Part shown: positions 11,426 through 21,969 of the stretch, one piece after another
How the letters are laid out: each line of letters opens with the position of its first letter
How positions within the stretch are numbered: the stretch's first letter is position 1
Assembly: GCA_946902875.1 (NCBI GenBank)
Contig: OX336343.1
Location: forward strand, 20,631,596 to 20,695,595
DNA: 64,000 nt
Direction of reading: 5' to 3'
DNA from: Nematopogon swammerdamellus
Taxonomy: Eukaryota; Arthropoda; Insecta; Lepidoptera; Adelidae
Program-made: the position numbers and the translations under genes
Notes under the pieces: model-generated
The model's input: the letters and a program-made list of their open reading frames with translations, nothing else
What the model was told of the DNA's origin: nothing
Databases searched by the model: none

Positions 11426-12590
11426 AGGTCAGCACTTCACGCGCCGGAATACTTGAAGGAGGCAGATTTGAAACTAAGGTTAGGGGTGTGATTTTATGAA
11501 AATGAGATGTAGTACTTTTCAGCATAATATTTTTATGTCTACATTAGTTTTTAAAGTCGGTGTGATTTGATTACAGTGCTCATTTTGAAGAGTTGGTCAG
11601 TTTTGTGATTTGAGGCGCACAGTGTCCGTTTTAAATATTTCCGTCCGTTTGTGTAAGTAATATGTACGTAGGTACGTAGCAATGACATTGTTTGTAGTTA
11701 AGTGTTTACTGGTTTATAGTCTGAGTCTATCGTCTAAAGAGGTGGCTGATTGGTCAATCGTTTGGTGTCTTAATACCGATTTTAGCAATACAATTTCCAG
11801 TCGATTCGGTCGCAATGCTCATTCTCAGTCACTTTGGACTTTAAAGATTCGAAGCAATTTTTTTAGTTACTAATCCTTCAAGGAAAAAATAACAGAGATG
11901 AAAAATTCAACAAAGTTATTTATTGCCAATTGTCGTAGTTACTCGATGGAGTATGCAATTGATTGATTTTTATTGATTGCCATGACGTATGCGTAATGTT
12001 TGTATGTAATTGGAATCAATATTATATGTCAGAATTTGTAAATTATTTTGTATGAGAATGTGTCTCTTAATTACTTTTACCTCGAAGTTAGTACTTCGAG
12101 GTAAATAGTTACTTCGTAATACTAATTGGTACTTCGTAATACTAATTTGGTACTAATCAATATAATATTGTCCAATAGGTATTTCTACTTTGGTAAATTA
12201 TTGATTAGGGTTAAAATATCACGGGGCATAATTAAAACATTTTGTTTTTTTTAATCTTGGGAAATCTGGGGCCGCAGCGAATTTGAATGTGACAAAGTTC
12301 TATCAGTTGTATGTGTAATTTTGTACCGACTTGTGTTACATATAGGGGTGATCAGAATGACATCTGTAAAACCTCGAACAATGCTAATTAATAATAAATG
12401 TCTATTTCTTCTGCTTAATTTCATTAGCCTACAGTCCCGTTATTATTATATTTAACTAAATATGCAAAACACTCAGTCAATAATTTTGATTTGGTCAATA
12501 CGTTAATTTTTAAGCATTCGTTTTTTGACAGAAAGGAGCAGAAAGGACTTTGGCTGCTGTCATTTTAATCACCTTACATTTCGACCGTTG
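11426..12590. other. AT-rich intergenic DNA, no gene
   Basis: A short hairpin (TACCTCGAAG...CTTCGAGGTA, about 12080-12107) and a direct repeat of TACTTCGTAATACTAATT near 12115-12145 are visible. Nothing codes. Confidence 0.5.
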
Positions 12591-12594
12591 GAGG

Positions 12595-12875
12595 CTGACC
12601 GTGGTTCGGATTCCACATAAAACTGCAGGTCCCTTCCCTTCTTACCTTACTAGGTGGTAGGGTTTATCCCGCCCGGGTTGGTACCACCGCTCTGAATGAT
12701 ACGTCGGCCGAAACGGCTATGTAAATAGTTCGTGTTTTCCGTCCAGTTCAGTGTAGCCGACATGAAATGAAGGGAAGCACTGACATGGCACCTAGTTCAC
12801 CCGGTGTTATGGGCTGACATCACGGATGTTGTAGGTGATGTAGCCAACCGTGCCAGTTTCAATAAAAAAAAACTT
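12595..12875 (+). mobile_element. SINE family 1, nearly full body with poly(A)
   Basis: It starts inside the tRNA-like head (GACCGTGGTTCGGATTCCAC, B-box-like) and continues with AGGTCCCTTCCCTTCTTACC, TGGTACCACCGCTCTGAATG, TTCCGTCCAGTTCAGTGTAG and TGACATCACGGATGTTGTAG, ending in CAATAAAAAAAAA. Confidence 0.9.
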
Positions 12876-13677
12876 CGTTCAGCGTACCTACATATTTTTC
12901 TGTGGTCTTGTGTTCGAGAACTATATTTTCATTGACTAAAAAAATCGTGTGATGATGATTGATGAATATTTAATATTATACATGCTATGAAATAGTCTTT
13001 GCACTAATAGTTGTCAACATTGTAATTAGTATAAGTAATGAGAATTCTTAGTATTAGTGAAACAGGGAAATCAGCTATCCGTCCAAAGATTAATACATAA
13101 ATATGCATCGTGTACAAATGCGAAGATGCGTCAGCCTTGTTTGCCTTTCACGTGTGAGTTCTTTTACCAGTTTGGAATATTTTTATGCACCATGCTTAAT
13201 TTTTACTTAAAATGTTTAATGTAATTTTTTTTAAAGAAGTTCAAATTTAGCGCACAAGCAAATAATTTAAAGAACATCATTGGATTGTATTGTGTATTAT
13301 TCAATATTTTATTTATAAAAATCTAATTCTTTTGCCACATTGTAATGTTCAGTCCGATCAGATTAATTAACTTTCACTTATATTTTACATAATATTGCAT
13401 ATCTGTAGTGTTGAAACAACGGTTTCTTAAATATGACGTGAGACAGAAAAAAAGTAATTACCTACGACCAAAATAAACAGACGTAGAACAAAAGTTGTTC
13501 GGCTTCAGAATTTGAATAACTTTACAGAGAAAAAAAAAAGTATTAGTTACTCGTAGCAGATGAGAAGGCACTAGACTAGAACCTTGTCACACTCGCGTGT
13601 CAACTCTGTCAAACTAACCTTAAAATTTATGTGACAACGTAGTCCTGTCTCACTCTCCAAGGAAATGAATTATATAT
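12876..13677. other. AT-rich intergenic DNA, no gene
   Basis: No ORF, terminal repeat or RNA gene could be supported. Confidence 0.45.
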
Positions 13678-13932
13678 AGGTTTTTCATTAGTAGGTAACG
13701 ATACGCTAATGGGTGTATGTGTATCAGATACTGATCACGTTCCCATACCAATTTTTTTTAAGGTATAAAAAACCTACGCACTCCTCAAATTTAACACGTG
13801 AAGTGTGCATATTTCACCTTAATAAGTATGTATTTTAAATCGTAAAAAAAAATTGGGATGGGAACGTGATGATCAGTATAATATGATACACATACACCCC
13901 TTAGCGTATCGTAACCTACTATTGAAAGACCT
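13678..13932. mobile_element. TIR element (MITE), family 'AGGTCTTTCA', copy 1
   Basis: The ends are AGGTTTTTCATTAGTAGGTA and the complement of CCTACTATTGAAAGACCT. The subterminal GTGTATGTGTATCAGATACT and GATCACGTTCCCATACCAAT are mirrored in the right arm. TA dinucleotides flank it. A second copy at 63480-63697 shares the ends and the interior. Confidence 0.85.
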
Positions 13933-15490
13933 TAATATTCTATTTGCTTACCACCATGCAAAATGATAAATTAATTTATTTGGTTACATCCCTTGTAAGG
14001 TGAGTAAATATCTGTAAATTAAGCAAAAAAGTATTAAAAAACAATAACTGTGTAATCTCTTCCGTCCAATCAAATGTGTACTATTAGAGAACTATTGTCT
14101 ATGGAGCTTCTAGATTTATCTATGTCTATGGTAGCTTAATAATATTCTAGTCAGTTTTAACTTTTATACATCCTAATAATTGTTTAGAATATGTTTGAAG
14201 GTGTTTCAAATAATATATTTGAATTGTAGATAGTTTTATTGTATTAAAGATTAGAGGTTTGCGTTAAATAGGACATGGGAGATTTTTTCTGAAAAATTTT
14301 TTTTTTTACATTTTAATGTTATCTTAAAATTTACAATCGAATTTTCGTGCACAAAATAAATATCTACTTATACTATTTTCTATAAGTATAATAATTTATA
14401 AGTATTGAAATTGTTTTATCAAATCTTATTTGCCAGAAAATAAAAATAGCACAAAGTTCATACAACTAAATAAAAATACAAAGGCAAGATTAAATTATTT
14501 TTATTAAACTAGTAAGTATTTGATTTAATTATTAGTGGTTACTTACATATTTATTTATTTACACACAAGCTTTTGCTGTGAGGTTTGAAACAAAAATACC
14601 CATTCACAAAGTTGGTACTTTTACCACAAAGTAAAAAAACATAGTTTTTCCTTTAATTTGGTTTAGGATTTACGCCATATCATGACTACGCCAGCCCCAA
14701 AGATTCTCTAGTCTCTCAGATATTGAGAAGCCTTGAAGAATCCAACTCTAGTAAAGTTTCAAGGCAATAAATTGAATGTTCGGTGTGTTCAGGAGTAACA
14801 AACAGACAAGACACCATTTTAGAGTTATAATAGGTAGTAGGAATACACAATCATTATTCGAGCACTTTTCATGTGCCACGTGCGTAGACGGTACAAATAT
14901 TATATCAATAGAAAACTACAAAATATATATGCCACATAGTTGTAAGCAAAACTGATACTTCATAAAATAAAATCAAATGTTCTGTCTGTCTGGTTATAAT
15001 CTGTGTTATATGAATGTTGGTGCTTGGTACCAAAGATAATAATATAACCACTATGTCTTGGTACAAGTGTTCACACTGTGGCATGTCTGCAAATTTGAGT
15101 AAAAATAGTTTTTAGTTTCTTATATTTTAAGATTATTTGTATTCGATTTATGTTGATTGGATTTGAGCGCTAGAGCAAGCATATTGTAGAATCGTATATG
15201 AATTTGCAATAATGAAGGATTATTTAATTGGCTATGCATAAAATAGTTTGCATTCAGTGTAACAAAACAAAAACAAAAGAGCATACTGCTGTATTTGGAT
15301 ATAATTAATGAATGTGTCTACATGTTTAATATAGCTGTACTAAGGGAATATAGAACCAGCAAGAGTAATAGAATTTGTCATAGACAAGGAATGGTTGTAT
15401 GAACTTCCGCTCAAATTATGCAATATTTACCTTATTGTTTAGATGTGGTACTATTTAATCAATAAAAGTGTTCTAAAATAGATTGATTTC
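13933..15490. other. AT-rich intergenic DNA between convergent genes
   Basis: No ORF or recognisable repeat. The stretch probably includes 3' flanking DNA of the minus-strand GMC gene. Confidence 0.45.
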
Positions 15491-15664
15491 TTTATTTTCA
15501 TTTATTTTAATAGCCTCTATTTCTTGTTTAACTTTGGCATGTTATAAAACAGTTGATTTCTTATGAAAAACTAAGCATACAACCTAAAAACTAATATTGG
15601 TACCCTGTAAAAAACGACCATACTGTGGTCGAAACAATCGAACAAAAAATTTGTTCGATCGTTT
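15491..15664 (-). other. Probable 3'UTR and poly(A) signals of GMC gene 1
   Basis: On the minus strand AATAAA-type signals (plus-strand TTTATT) lie at about 15491 and 15503, 150-170 bp past the stop codon. Near the stop the sequence has a local hairpin with two ATCGAACAAA-type arms (15636-15690). Confidence 0.4.
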
Positions 15665-18600
15665 CTAAGCAATCGAACAAATTTTCGTATAAAAATTGTG
15701 CATCCTGTTCACTTTTGGGCAAACGTTAATTTCAGACAACGCTCTTTTGACACTTAGAAAATGACTCTCGAAAAATATGTTCGCCATAAGCGCGATAGCG
15801 GCATTGACATTACCACTCGGCAATGTTGGCAACACTGAGCCGTCAGCGATGTAAAGCTGATTTACACCTATGACCTCAAAGCCGGTGTCGACTACGGAAC
15901 TGGGAGAATGTCTGGGTCCCATTTTGCACGTTCCGATGGGATGAAAACTTGTTAAAGTTAGTTCGCGAATATAACACTCCCAGTATTCTTTCGAAAATAG
16001 TTCAAAATATTCACAATTGGGGTAAGAATTAGGATTCATATATGCACCTAACTTTTTCATTGATTCTGTATTGACAAATTCTTTTAAAATTTCTAACCCT
16101 CTAACTAAAATATCAACATCTTCTTTCTCTGTTAAATATCTGGGATTTATTAGAGGAGGATCCTTTGGGTTATTACTCATTAATTTCACATCACCTTTAC
16201 TCTTTGGATGCAGTAAAACTGGTAAAATAGATGCAGTTTGCATATGAAATATTTTAGCAAAGTACTCCTTCCATACTTCACGTTTTATTCCAAAGGACTT
16301 CCTTAAATTTGCTCCTTTATCAGAAGTTACTCCCAGTGGTAAAACCATAAACTGCAAATCAGCCGAACCTGTAATGTTCGTTGACAAAATACCTACAACT
16401 TCACAACCTGTAGATGTGAAAGGCCCTTGTCCATTGAATATGTAATCGGCTGCATTTATTGGATTGATCATATCCCAGGGACCTAAACCTAATGATTGAT
16501 TGAACAAAATTAAATCAAATCCTGTCGTAATATGATCTTGAAGGTTCTTTCCCACTGGCAAGTCCTTTACCAGTGGGATACCGACTTGTTTCAAATGCTC
16601 TTCAGGACCGATTCCAGAAAGCAACAGAAGTTTTGGTGTATCAATGGAACCTGCAGCTAAAATAACGCCTTTGCGAGCTTTGATCTTTCCAGATATGCCA
16701 TTTTGAATATACTCAACGCCGTAAGCAACTTTTTGATCATTTATTCTGATTTTTTCAATCAAAACGTTGGACACAAGATTGTGTTTGTCACGTCGAAGTG
16801 TGTGCGATGTGGACCATCTGCTGCCATCTTTTTGATTGACTGGACTTTTCATGAAGCCTAATTTGAATTCTTTATTTAAATCTTGCATTCTGTAGCCCAT
16901 TTCTGATGCAGCATCTAAAATGGCGTCGGCTAATTTGCTGTTGTATTTGATTTCATTAACGTGCAGAATATTATGTTCTATGTACTGGAATTGTTTCTCG
17001 ATGTACTTATGGTCGTATCTGCCGTGGAACCAGTCCACATAATGAGTGAGGTTGCCTCTCAAGTGGATCATGTGGTTCAGGATTGCCGATCCACCCACTA
17101 CTTTCCCTCGGGGCCATTTGCACTTCTGAAATAAGACAATTAAAAAATTTTAACATGTACATAAGATAATTTTATCTGTATGAGAGATTTTGGTAACAAA
17201 ATTGAGTAACGCGTAATGCATTCAGCTTCGGGAGCACAAGAATACTATATTCTATACTACTATACTATAGTCGAAACGGCTATGTAAATAGTTCGTGTTT
17301 ACCGTCCAGTTTAGTGTAGCCGACATGAAATGAAAGGAAGTACTGACATGGCACCTAGTTCACCCGGTGTTATTGGCTGACATCATGGCTGTTGTGGATG
17401 ATGTAGCCAACCGTGTAAGTTACCATAAAACAAAATAAATAAATAAATAAAATTCTCTTTTATGTAAACCAACATGAATGGCTGTGCTGAGGAACCAATG
17501 GTGCAAAATTCTCCTCACGAACACACGCTCAGTGAGAAACAATACCAGCAGGTGTGAGGACTATAGAAGCGCTAACCAGCCTGTTAATACGACGTTTGAA
17601 GAGACCTAGGGGAAAGGATTCGGGAAACACTCTCGCTGGAAGACAGTTCCACACCCTAGCAGTGCGACAAGGAAACCATTTTGAGAAAGATGGGTTCTCA
17701 GAAGTTCTGTAATACAAACACATGTCATATTAACAAGGTGATATCACTTTATAGTCTGCAAATCTGCTGGTATGGTGCCTTTTAATCCCTCGGATAAACC
17801 CACACATACTGGTTTTCATTAAAAAAACAGACTACTGGCATATCATGAACCGTATTTAATATAGGGGTAGCATATAAATTTAGATTTTCCACAAGTTAAT
17901 GGGAGTATTCCGTTTTCAACATTAGGAACTCCCAAAAAAAAAGACATCTAACAGATTTACTTAAATCAAACAAAGAAGTGGCTTATTGTTTTTTTTAACC
18001 AATTTCAAAAAAAGCAGGAGGTTCTCAATTTGACTGTATTTTTAAGTTTTTTTATGTTTGTTACCTCAGAACTTTCGACTGGGTGAACCGATTTTGATGA
18101 TTCTTTTTTTAATTGAAAGCTGGAGCTTCCCGTGTAGTCCCATTTCAATTTGGTCAAGATCGGATTGGAAAGCGAGGCGGAATCGCGAGGCCGAAGGCCA
18201 AGCGATTCCGCCAAGTACATTTAATGGCAAAAAAATCCTAAAAAACGGGGAAATAAAAAACGATATAAAAAAATATAAAAACCGTCTTCAAAAATGTCTG
18301 AAATAAAAAAAAAATCGAACCCTAGAATTGAAAGCAAGCAAAAATGATGCATGAAAGAAAACATGAGTGGATGATATCTTTTGTGATTTGTGTAGCCTTC
18401 TTTAGCACCACCTTCAACTCTAAGGTTGGATTTTTTTTTATTTCATAAATTTTTGAAGGCCGTTTTTATATTTTTTTAAATAGTTTTTTATTAACAGATT
18501 GCCATGTAGCTGAACTGAACAACAGAAAAAAAAAGATTATACACGGTGTTGCAGTTGCCCCCTTAATATTTTAAACTGACATAAGGGGGTTATTCTATAT

Positions 18601-20462
18601 GTGAAACTAAACAACTTCTGTGGCGAAAATTTTTTTTTTGAAACAAAAAAATAATATTTTTTCCATACAAATTTTAACTACCTACCTATTCTCAAAATGT
18701 ATGGAGAAAAAACATTTTTTTTTCTTCAAATTAAAAAGTCGTACAACAAAAGTTGCTCTATTTTACGTACAGAATCACCCCCTTTCGGGTTTTACGGTTG
18801 GGGTTGCAACACCGTGTACATTTGACAAGTTACATATTTTAGATTTTCTTTCTCATGACTTTGGAAGAGAGAGAGGTATCACAACAGTGGCAAATATCTC
18901 TGCCTTCGTGATTGGGAAATAGTGGAGCCTCAATAACCTTATCGAGCATAGTAAGACAAGCGTTGTCCTGCGCAACGGTCTCATAGCCCCAGTCATAGAC
19001 GGAGCGCTGCAGCAGTGGCCCTAGCACCGGAACGTCTGTGAGCAAGCTGCCGGGAGCGCCCGCCTCTAGCAGCACGTGGGTGTGCCGAGTCTCTGTCGCT
19101 AGGCGGTGGGCGATGAGGGAACCGGCTGTGCCGCTGCCAACTACGAAAAAGAGAACACAATATTTATTCTTCTCAACATTCATTCTGCACATTTTGTGGC
19201 TATTTTACAAACATGTAAAATAATTATTAGGTAATATATTTGAAGTGCTTACATGATGCTAAAAATAAATTCATCAAATTGTTTGCACTAAATGTGAAGA
19301 TCAATTTCACATTTTATTGGAGTGTGAACGGAATAATGATTTAAAATAATGCTTATATCGTAGAATTAAAGACACACAGATTAAATTTATGTTTTGCGAT
19401 CCACAGGGCATTAAGTGAACCCCTGATGGAAGAATGCAAAATACTGACTACATTTTTTCAAGCATTTCTTGCCCTCAGAGATTATTTTATGTTTTGTATC
19501 ACAAAATGTGATTGACAGCCGTGTAAAGGTAATTGGCGGCCGTGGACAGGAAAACAGAGTGTGTGAAGACCACCCGCTAGGTGGGACGACCACATCAATT
19601 ACGCCGGCGGAAAACGTGGTTCCGTACCGCTGAAGGCCGGGATGACTGGAGGAAAATTGGAGAGGCGTATCACCAGCAGTGGAAGCTTACACGCTGACTG
19701 ACTTGTAAGGTAAACTTTGGTGATACTCAAACATTATTTGAGCTAGTGTATGCAAGTTGAAAAAGGTACCGTGTAGGGCTGGTACTTAAAATAATAGCCC
19801 CACTGCATCTCTCCCCGTGCATGTCGTAAGAGGCGACTAAGTGATAAGGACAAGATATACTGCGCTAAAGGGAGACAGGCGAGCCACTACTCACCTTGGC
19901 GCAGTCCTTCCACCTAGTCATGCAGCAGGTGGGTTCTTCGTGCCTTACTTGCTGCTTGATAGTTGTCTTGTCCGTATACTGTGCTAAACATGGTGGTCGG
20001 TGTTGTGCTGCAATTTACCAGAGTCCTTATAGCACAACACCGATTACTCTGCTTACCCTGATTGTCGGGATACAGCGTGTGTTATGTATGTGTGTTGTGT
20101 GTATGCAAGTTGAAAAAGGTCACTTTGCAAGATAAGTAGGATTTGTTCATTACCCAGAAAAATAATAACAGAAAGGACAGAAGTTTTATTTCGACCAAAC
20201 TGCAGCAAACTTTGTATATGTCTGCAAATGTTGTGATTTAAAGGTTAGGTTTGAGTGACTTGGTTGGAATGCTCCAGCTCCAGCACACAGTATACTTTCA
20301 GAACATCAGTTATGGCTTACCAATGATGTAGTCATACTCTGGCAGGAGAACTGCCGTAGGTGTAGTCAGATATTCGGCGTAATACAGGCACAAAGATAAC
20401 AAGGAGAGTACATTGATGCACAACGCGTACATAGCGTATTCACAGCCAATATGTAGCAGCAT
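15665..20462 (-). CDS. GMC oxidoreductase, glucose dehydrogenase-like (three exons, 601 aa)
   Basis: Exons on the minus strand are 20462-20321, 19140-18938 and 17125-15665, all with GT-AG borders and compatible phases (1, then 0). The start ATG at 20462 has an in-frame TGA just upstream. Residues about 12-28 are hydrophobic (signal or anchor segment). The FAD-binding Rossmann motif VGSGTAGS is at 48-55, with HVLLEAGAP downstream. GMC signature 1 is KWPRGKVVGGSAILNHM (118-134); signature 2 is GSIDTPKLLLLSGIGP (274-289). The catalytic histidine lies in HPIGTCKMG (510) and its Asn partner in SGNVNAA (554). These FAD enzymes oxidise alcohols or sugars with quinone-type acceptors; insect members act in cuticle, immunity or steroid metabolism, and the substrate here is unknown. 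The length is normal for the family. The introns hold SINE, LINE, RTE and TIR elements. Confidence 0.92.
17272..17445 (+). mobile_element. SINE family 1 fragment in GMC 1 intron
   Basis: It carries GTCGAAACGGCTATGTAAAT, CCGTCCAGTTTAGTGTAGCC and GATGTAGCCAACCGTG, ending in an (AAAT)n tail at about 17435-17452. It is antisense to the host gene. Confidence 0.85.
17455..17770 (-). pseudogene. LINE reverse transcriptase C-terminal fragment
   Basis: The minus frame 17723-17529 reads FSKWFPCRTARVWNCLPARV and FPLGLFKRRINRLV before its stop, the standard tail of Jockey/CR1-group reverse transcriptases. A related 3' sequence is at about 47360-47480. Confidence 0.7.
18000..18220 (-). mobile_element. 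Repeat family C (AACCGACTTCAAAAAAAGGAGG type)
   Basis: It shows GAGGTTCTCAATTTGACTGT, CGACTGGGTGAACCGATTTT and GGAAAGCGAGGCGGAATCGC. The same body, inverted, is at 57960-58190 and a diverged copy is at 51500-51705. It is a common lepidopteran dispersed repeat; I do not assign a superfamily. Confidence 0.75.
18262..18495. repeat. Inverted repeat associated with family C, copy 1
   Basis: The left arm AAAAAATATAAAAACCGTCT / TCAAAAATGTCTGAAATAAA mirrors the right arm TTTATTTCATAAATTTTTGA / AGGCCGTTTTTATATTTTTT. A partner copy is at 57755-57945, next to the other family C copy. Confidence 0.75.
18542..18816. mobile_element. TA-flanked TIR element, CACGGTGTTGCA ends
   Basis: The ends are TA|CACGGTGTTGCAGTTGCCCC and GGGGTTGCAACACCGTG|TA. 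The TA duplication and TIR suggest a Tc1/mariner-type MITE. It sits in the intron just downstream of GMC 1 exon 2. Confidence 0.8.
19500..19705 (+). pseudogene. RTE-clade LINE 3' fragment
   Basis: It contains GGCGGCCGTGGACAGGAAAA, GAAGACCACCCGCTAGGTGG, GAAGGCCGGGATGACTGGAG and ends CTTACACGCTGACTGACTTG. This is the C-terminal coding and tail part shared with the RTE copies at 27.9, 29.6 and 33.6 kb. Confidence 0.75.
19770..20130 (+). mobile_element. LINE-type repeat with CATGCACGGGGAGAGATGCAG end (reverse form)
   Basis: It shows GCATCTCTCCCCGTGCATGT, GGTCGGTGTTGTGCTGCAAT and CCGATTACTCTGCTTACCCT. Antisense copies are at 21590-21750 and 51700-51925, and a partial copy is at 33515-33620. Confidence 0.65.
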
Positions 20463-20750
20463 TGTAGTCTTTTGAACATTTCATCCATCTACATCAAAGA
20501 GTATTGTAATCTATCTACATTTAATTCGTAGCAATAGATATAGGAGAAGCGGAAAAGAACTGGAAAAGGCTTTTCCGCCCCGCTGCTTCAACAATTTGAC
20601 AGCCAGCCATCCATCCTTTTGACACTTAACTGACAGACAGCAGTAATGTTGTTGGTGTTGTTGTTGTTGTTTTCGCCATAAATAGGCAGGCAAAGATCAT
20701 TTGACCATACAGTCAATGGCAGTACAGTTATTCGTACAATATTAAGCCGC
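20463..20750 (-). promoter_or_regulatory. Upstream region of GMC gene 1
   Basis: This is unique DNA immediately 5' of the ATG at 20462. It contains a GTT/ACA trinucleotide run (about 20644-20672). No TATA box or initiator can be placed with confidence. Confidence 0.3.
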
Positions 20751-20900
20751 GTCTCCTGCGAATGTTTTTTTCGAAACATTACACAAAAACATCGAAACAT
20801 TGGGGCGTGGCCATCCAAATTTGTATGAAAACCATAGACAAATAATGTTTTTGAGTAATTTTTTTTGTGTATTGTTTCGAAAAAACATTCGCAGGAGACC
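20751..20900. mobile_element. Hairpin MITE, GTCTCCTGCGAATGTTTTTT ends
   Basis: The left end GTCTCCTGCGAATG...TTTCGAAACATTACAC pairs with the right end GTGTATTGTTTCGAAAAAAC plus ATTCGCAGGAGAC. Arms are about 38 bp. Confidence 0.75.
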
Positions 20901-21119
20901 TGGTTTAAGATAGTGGAAATAGTTTGGACAAAAAATTCAAAGCTAAAAGCTTATTTTTACACGAGCACGTCAAGAAAGGACCAGGGCCGCTGTTATTATT
21001 AAATCATACCATATAGTGAACCATAATAATTTACTTATTCCTTATTATTGCACTGTTAAAATATAGTATTATATAATATTATTTATTATACTTCGGATAA
21101 TAAAAAAAAAAATCCTACT

Positions 21120-21265
21120 TAAAAAAAGTTAAAGAAAATATTTGCACAAGGGAGACTCAAACACACCCACTACTAACCATGAGATAAAAAACATAATACG
21201 CTCTACCCCTACCACTAGTAGAGCACATGGATAATCAAACGAATATGTAATTAATTTTTTAGATT
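21120..21265 (-). repeat. tRNA-like repeat (possible SINE head)
   Basis: The minus strand has GTGCTCTACTAGTGG, similar to an A box, and GTGTGTTTGAGTCTCCC, similar to a B box, about 70 nt apart, followed by an A/T-rich tail. It is too degenerate to be a tRNA gene. Confidence 0.35.
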
Positions 21266-21589
21266 TTTTTTTAACAATATCCTCTCTTGACTGATTCTTA
21301 TTTTGAACGCTAAGCACTGTCAGTTGCAGCTTGCACGTCAAAAATGGCTCCTGCATAATTTGTCAACATAATTTTTTCGTTTCTCGCGAAATACGAGAAG
21401 AATTACAACAGACCAGAAAAATTTGAATTGAAGAGGTTGATAAATAACCTTTGCCTATCCCGGAAAAAACAATTTTAAATGGCTCCTGCATTTCAGTGTA
21501 CCAGAATTGGTTTCCTTTCCTTTCACTGTCCAAATTTACCTACTCGATTAGTTATACCTATATACACATACCTCGCTATATCTCGACAA

Positions 21590-21750
21590 TCGGGGTAAGC
21601 TGAGTAATCGATGTTGTGCTGCGAGGACTTTGGTAAATACAGCACAACACCGACCACCACGTCACGTAAAGCAATCGGACTAGATAACTATTAGTCTATA
21701 TGGCAAGTAAGGCACGAAGACCCACCTGCTGCGACTCGGTGGAAAGACCA
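21590..21750 (-). mobile_element. Antisense copy of the 19770-20130 repeat
   Basis: It contains TCGACAATCGGGGTAAGCTG, ACAGCACAACACCGACCACC and GCAAGTAAGGCACGAAGACC. Confidence 0.65.
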
Positions 21751-21969
21751 CGCCAAGGTCTTGGATTTTGTAGATTCACTGTTGCTTTTCAATCTAGGTA
21801 CAATTTCACGAACCTTTTTGCAGGTTTTTCAATGCAGAAAATAATTTTTTTTTTGCAGAGGCATACAGGAGATCTCCACGAATAAAAATAAACATTATTC
21901 ATTGGATACTTTTATATTAATTTAATTATAAATATACACTTAAATACCTAGTATGTATAAGCATAGATT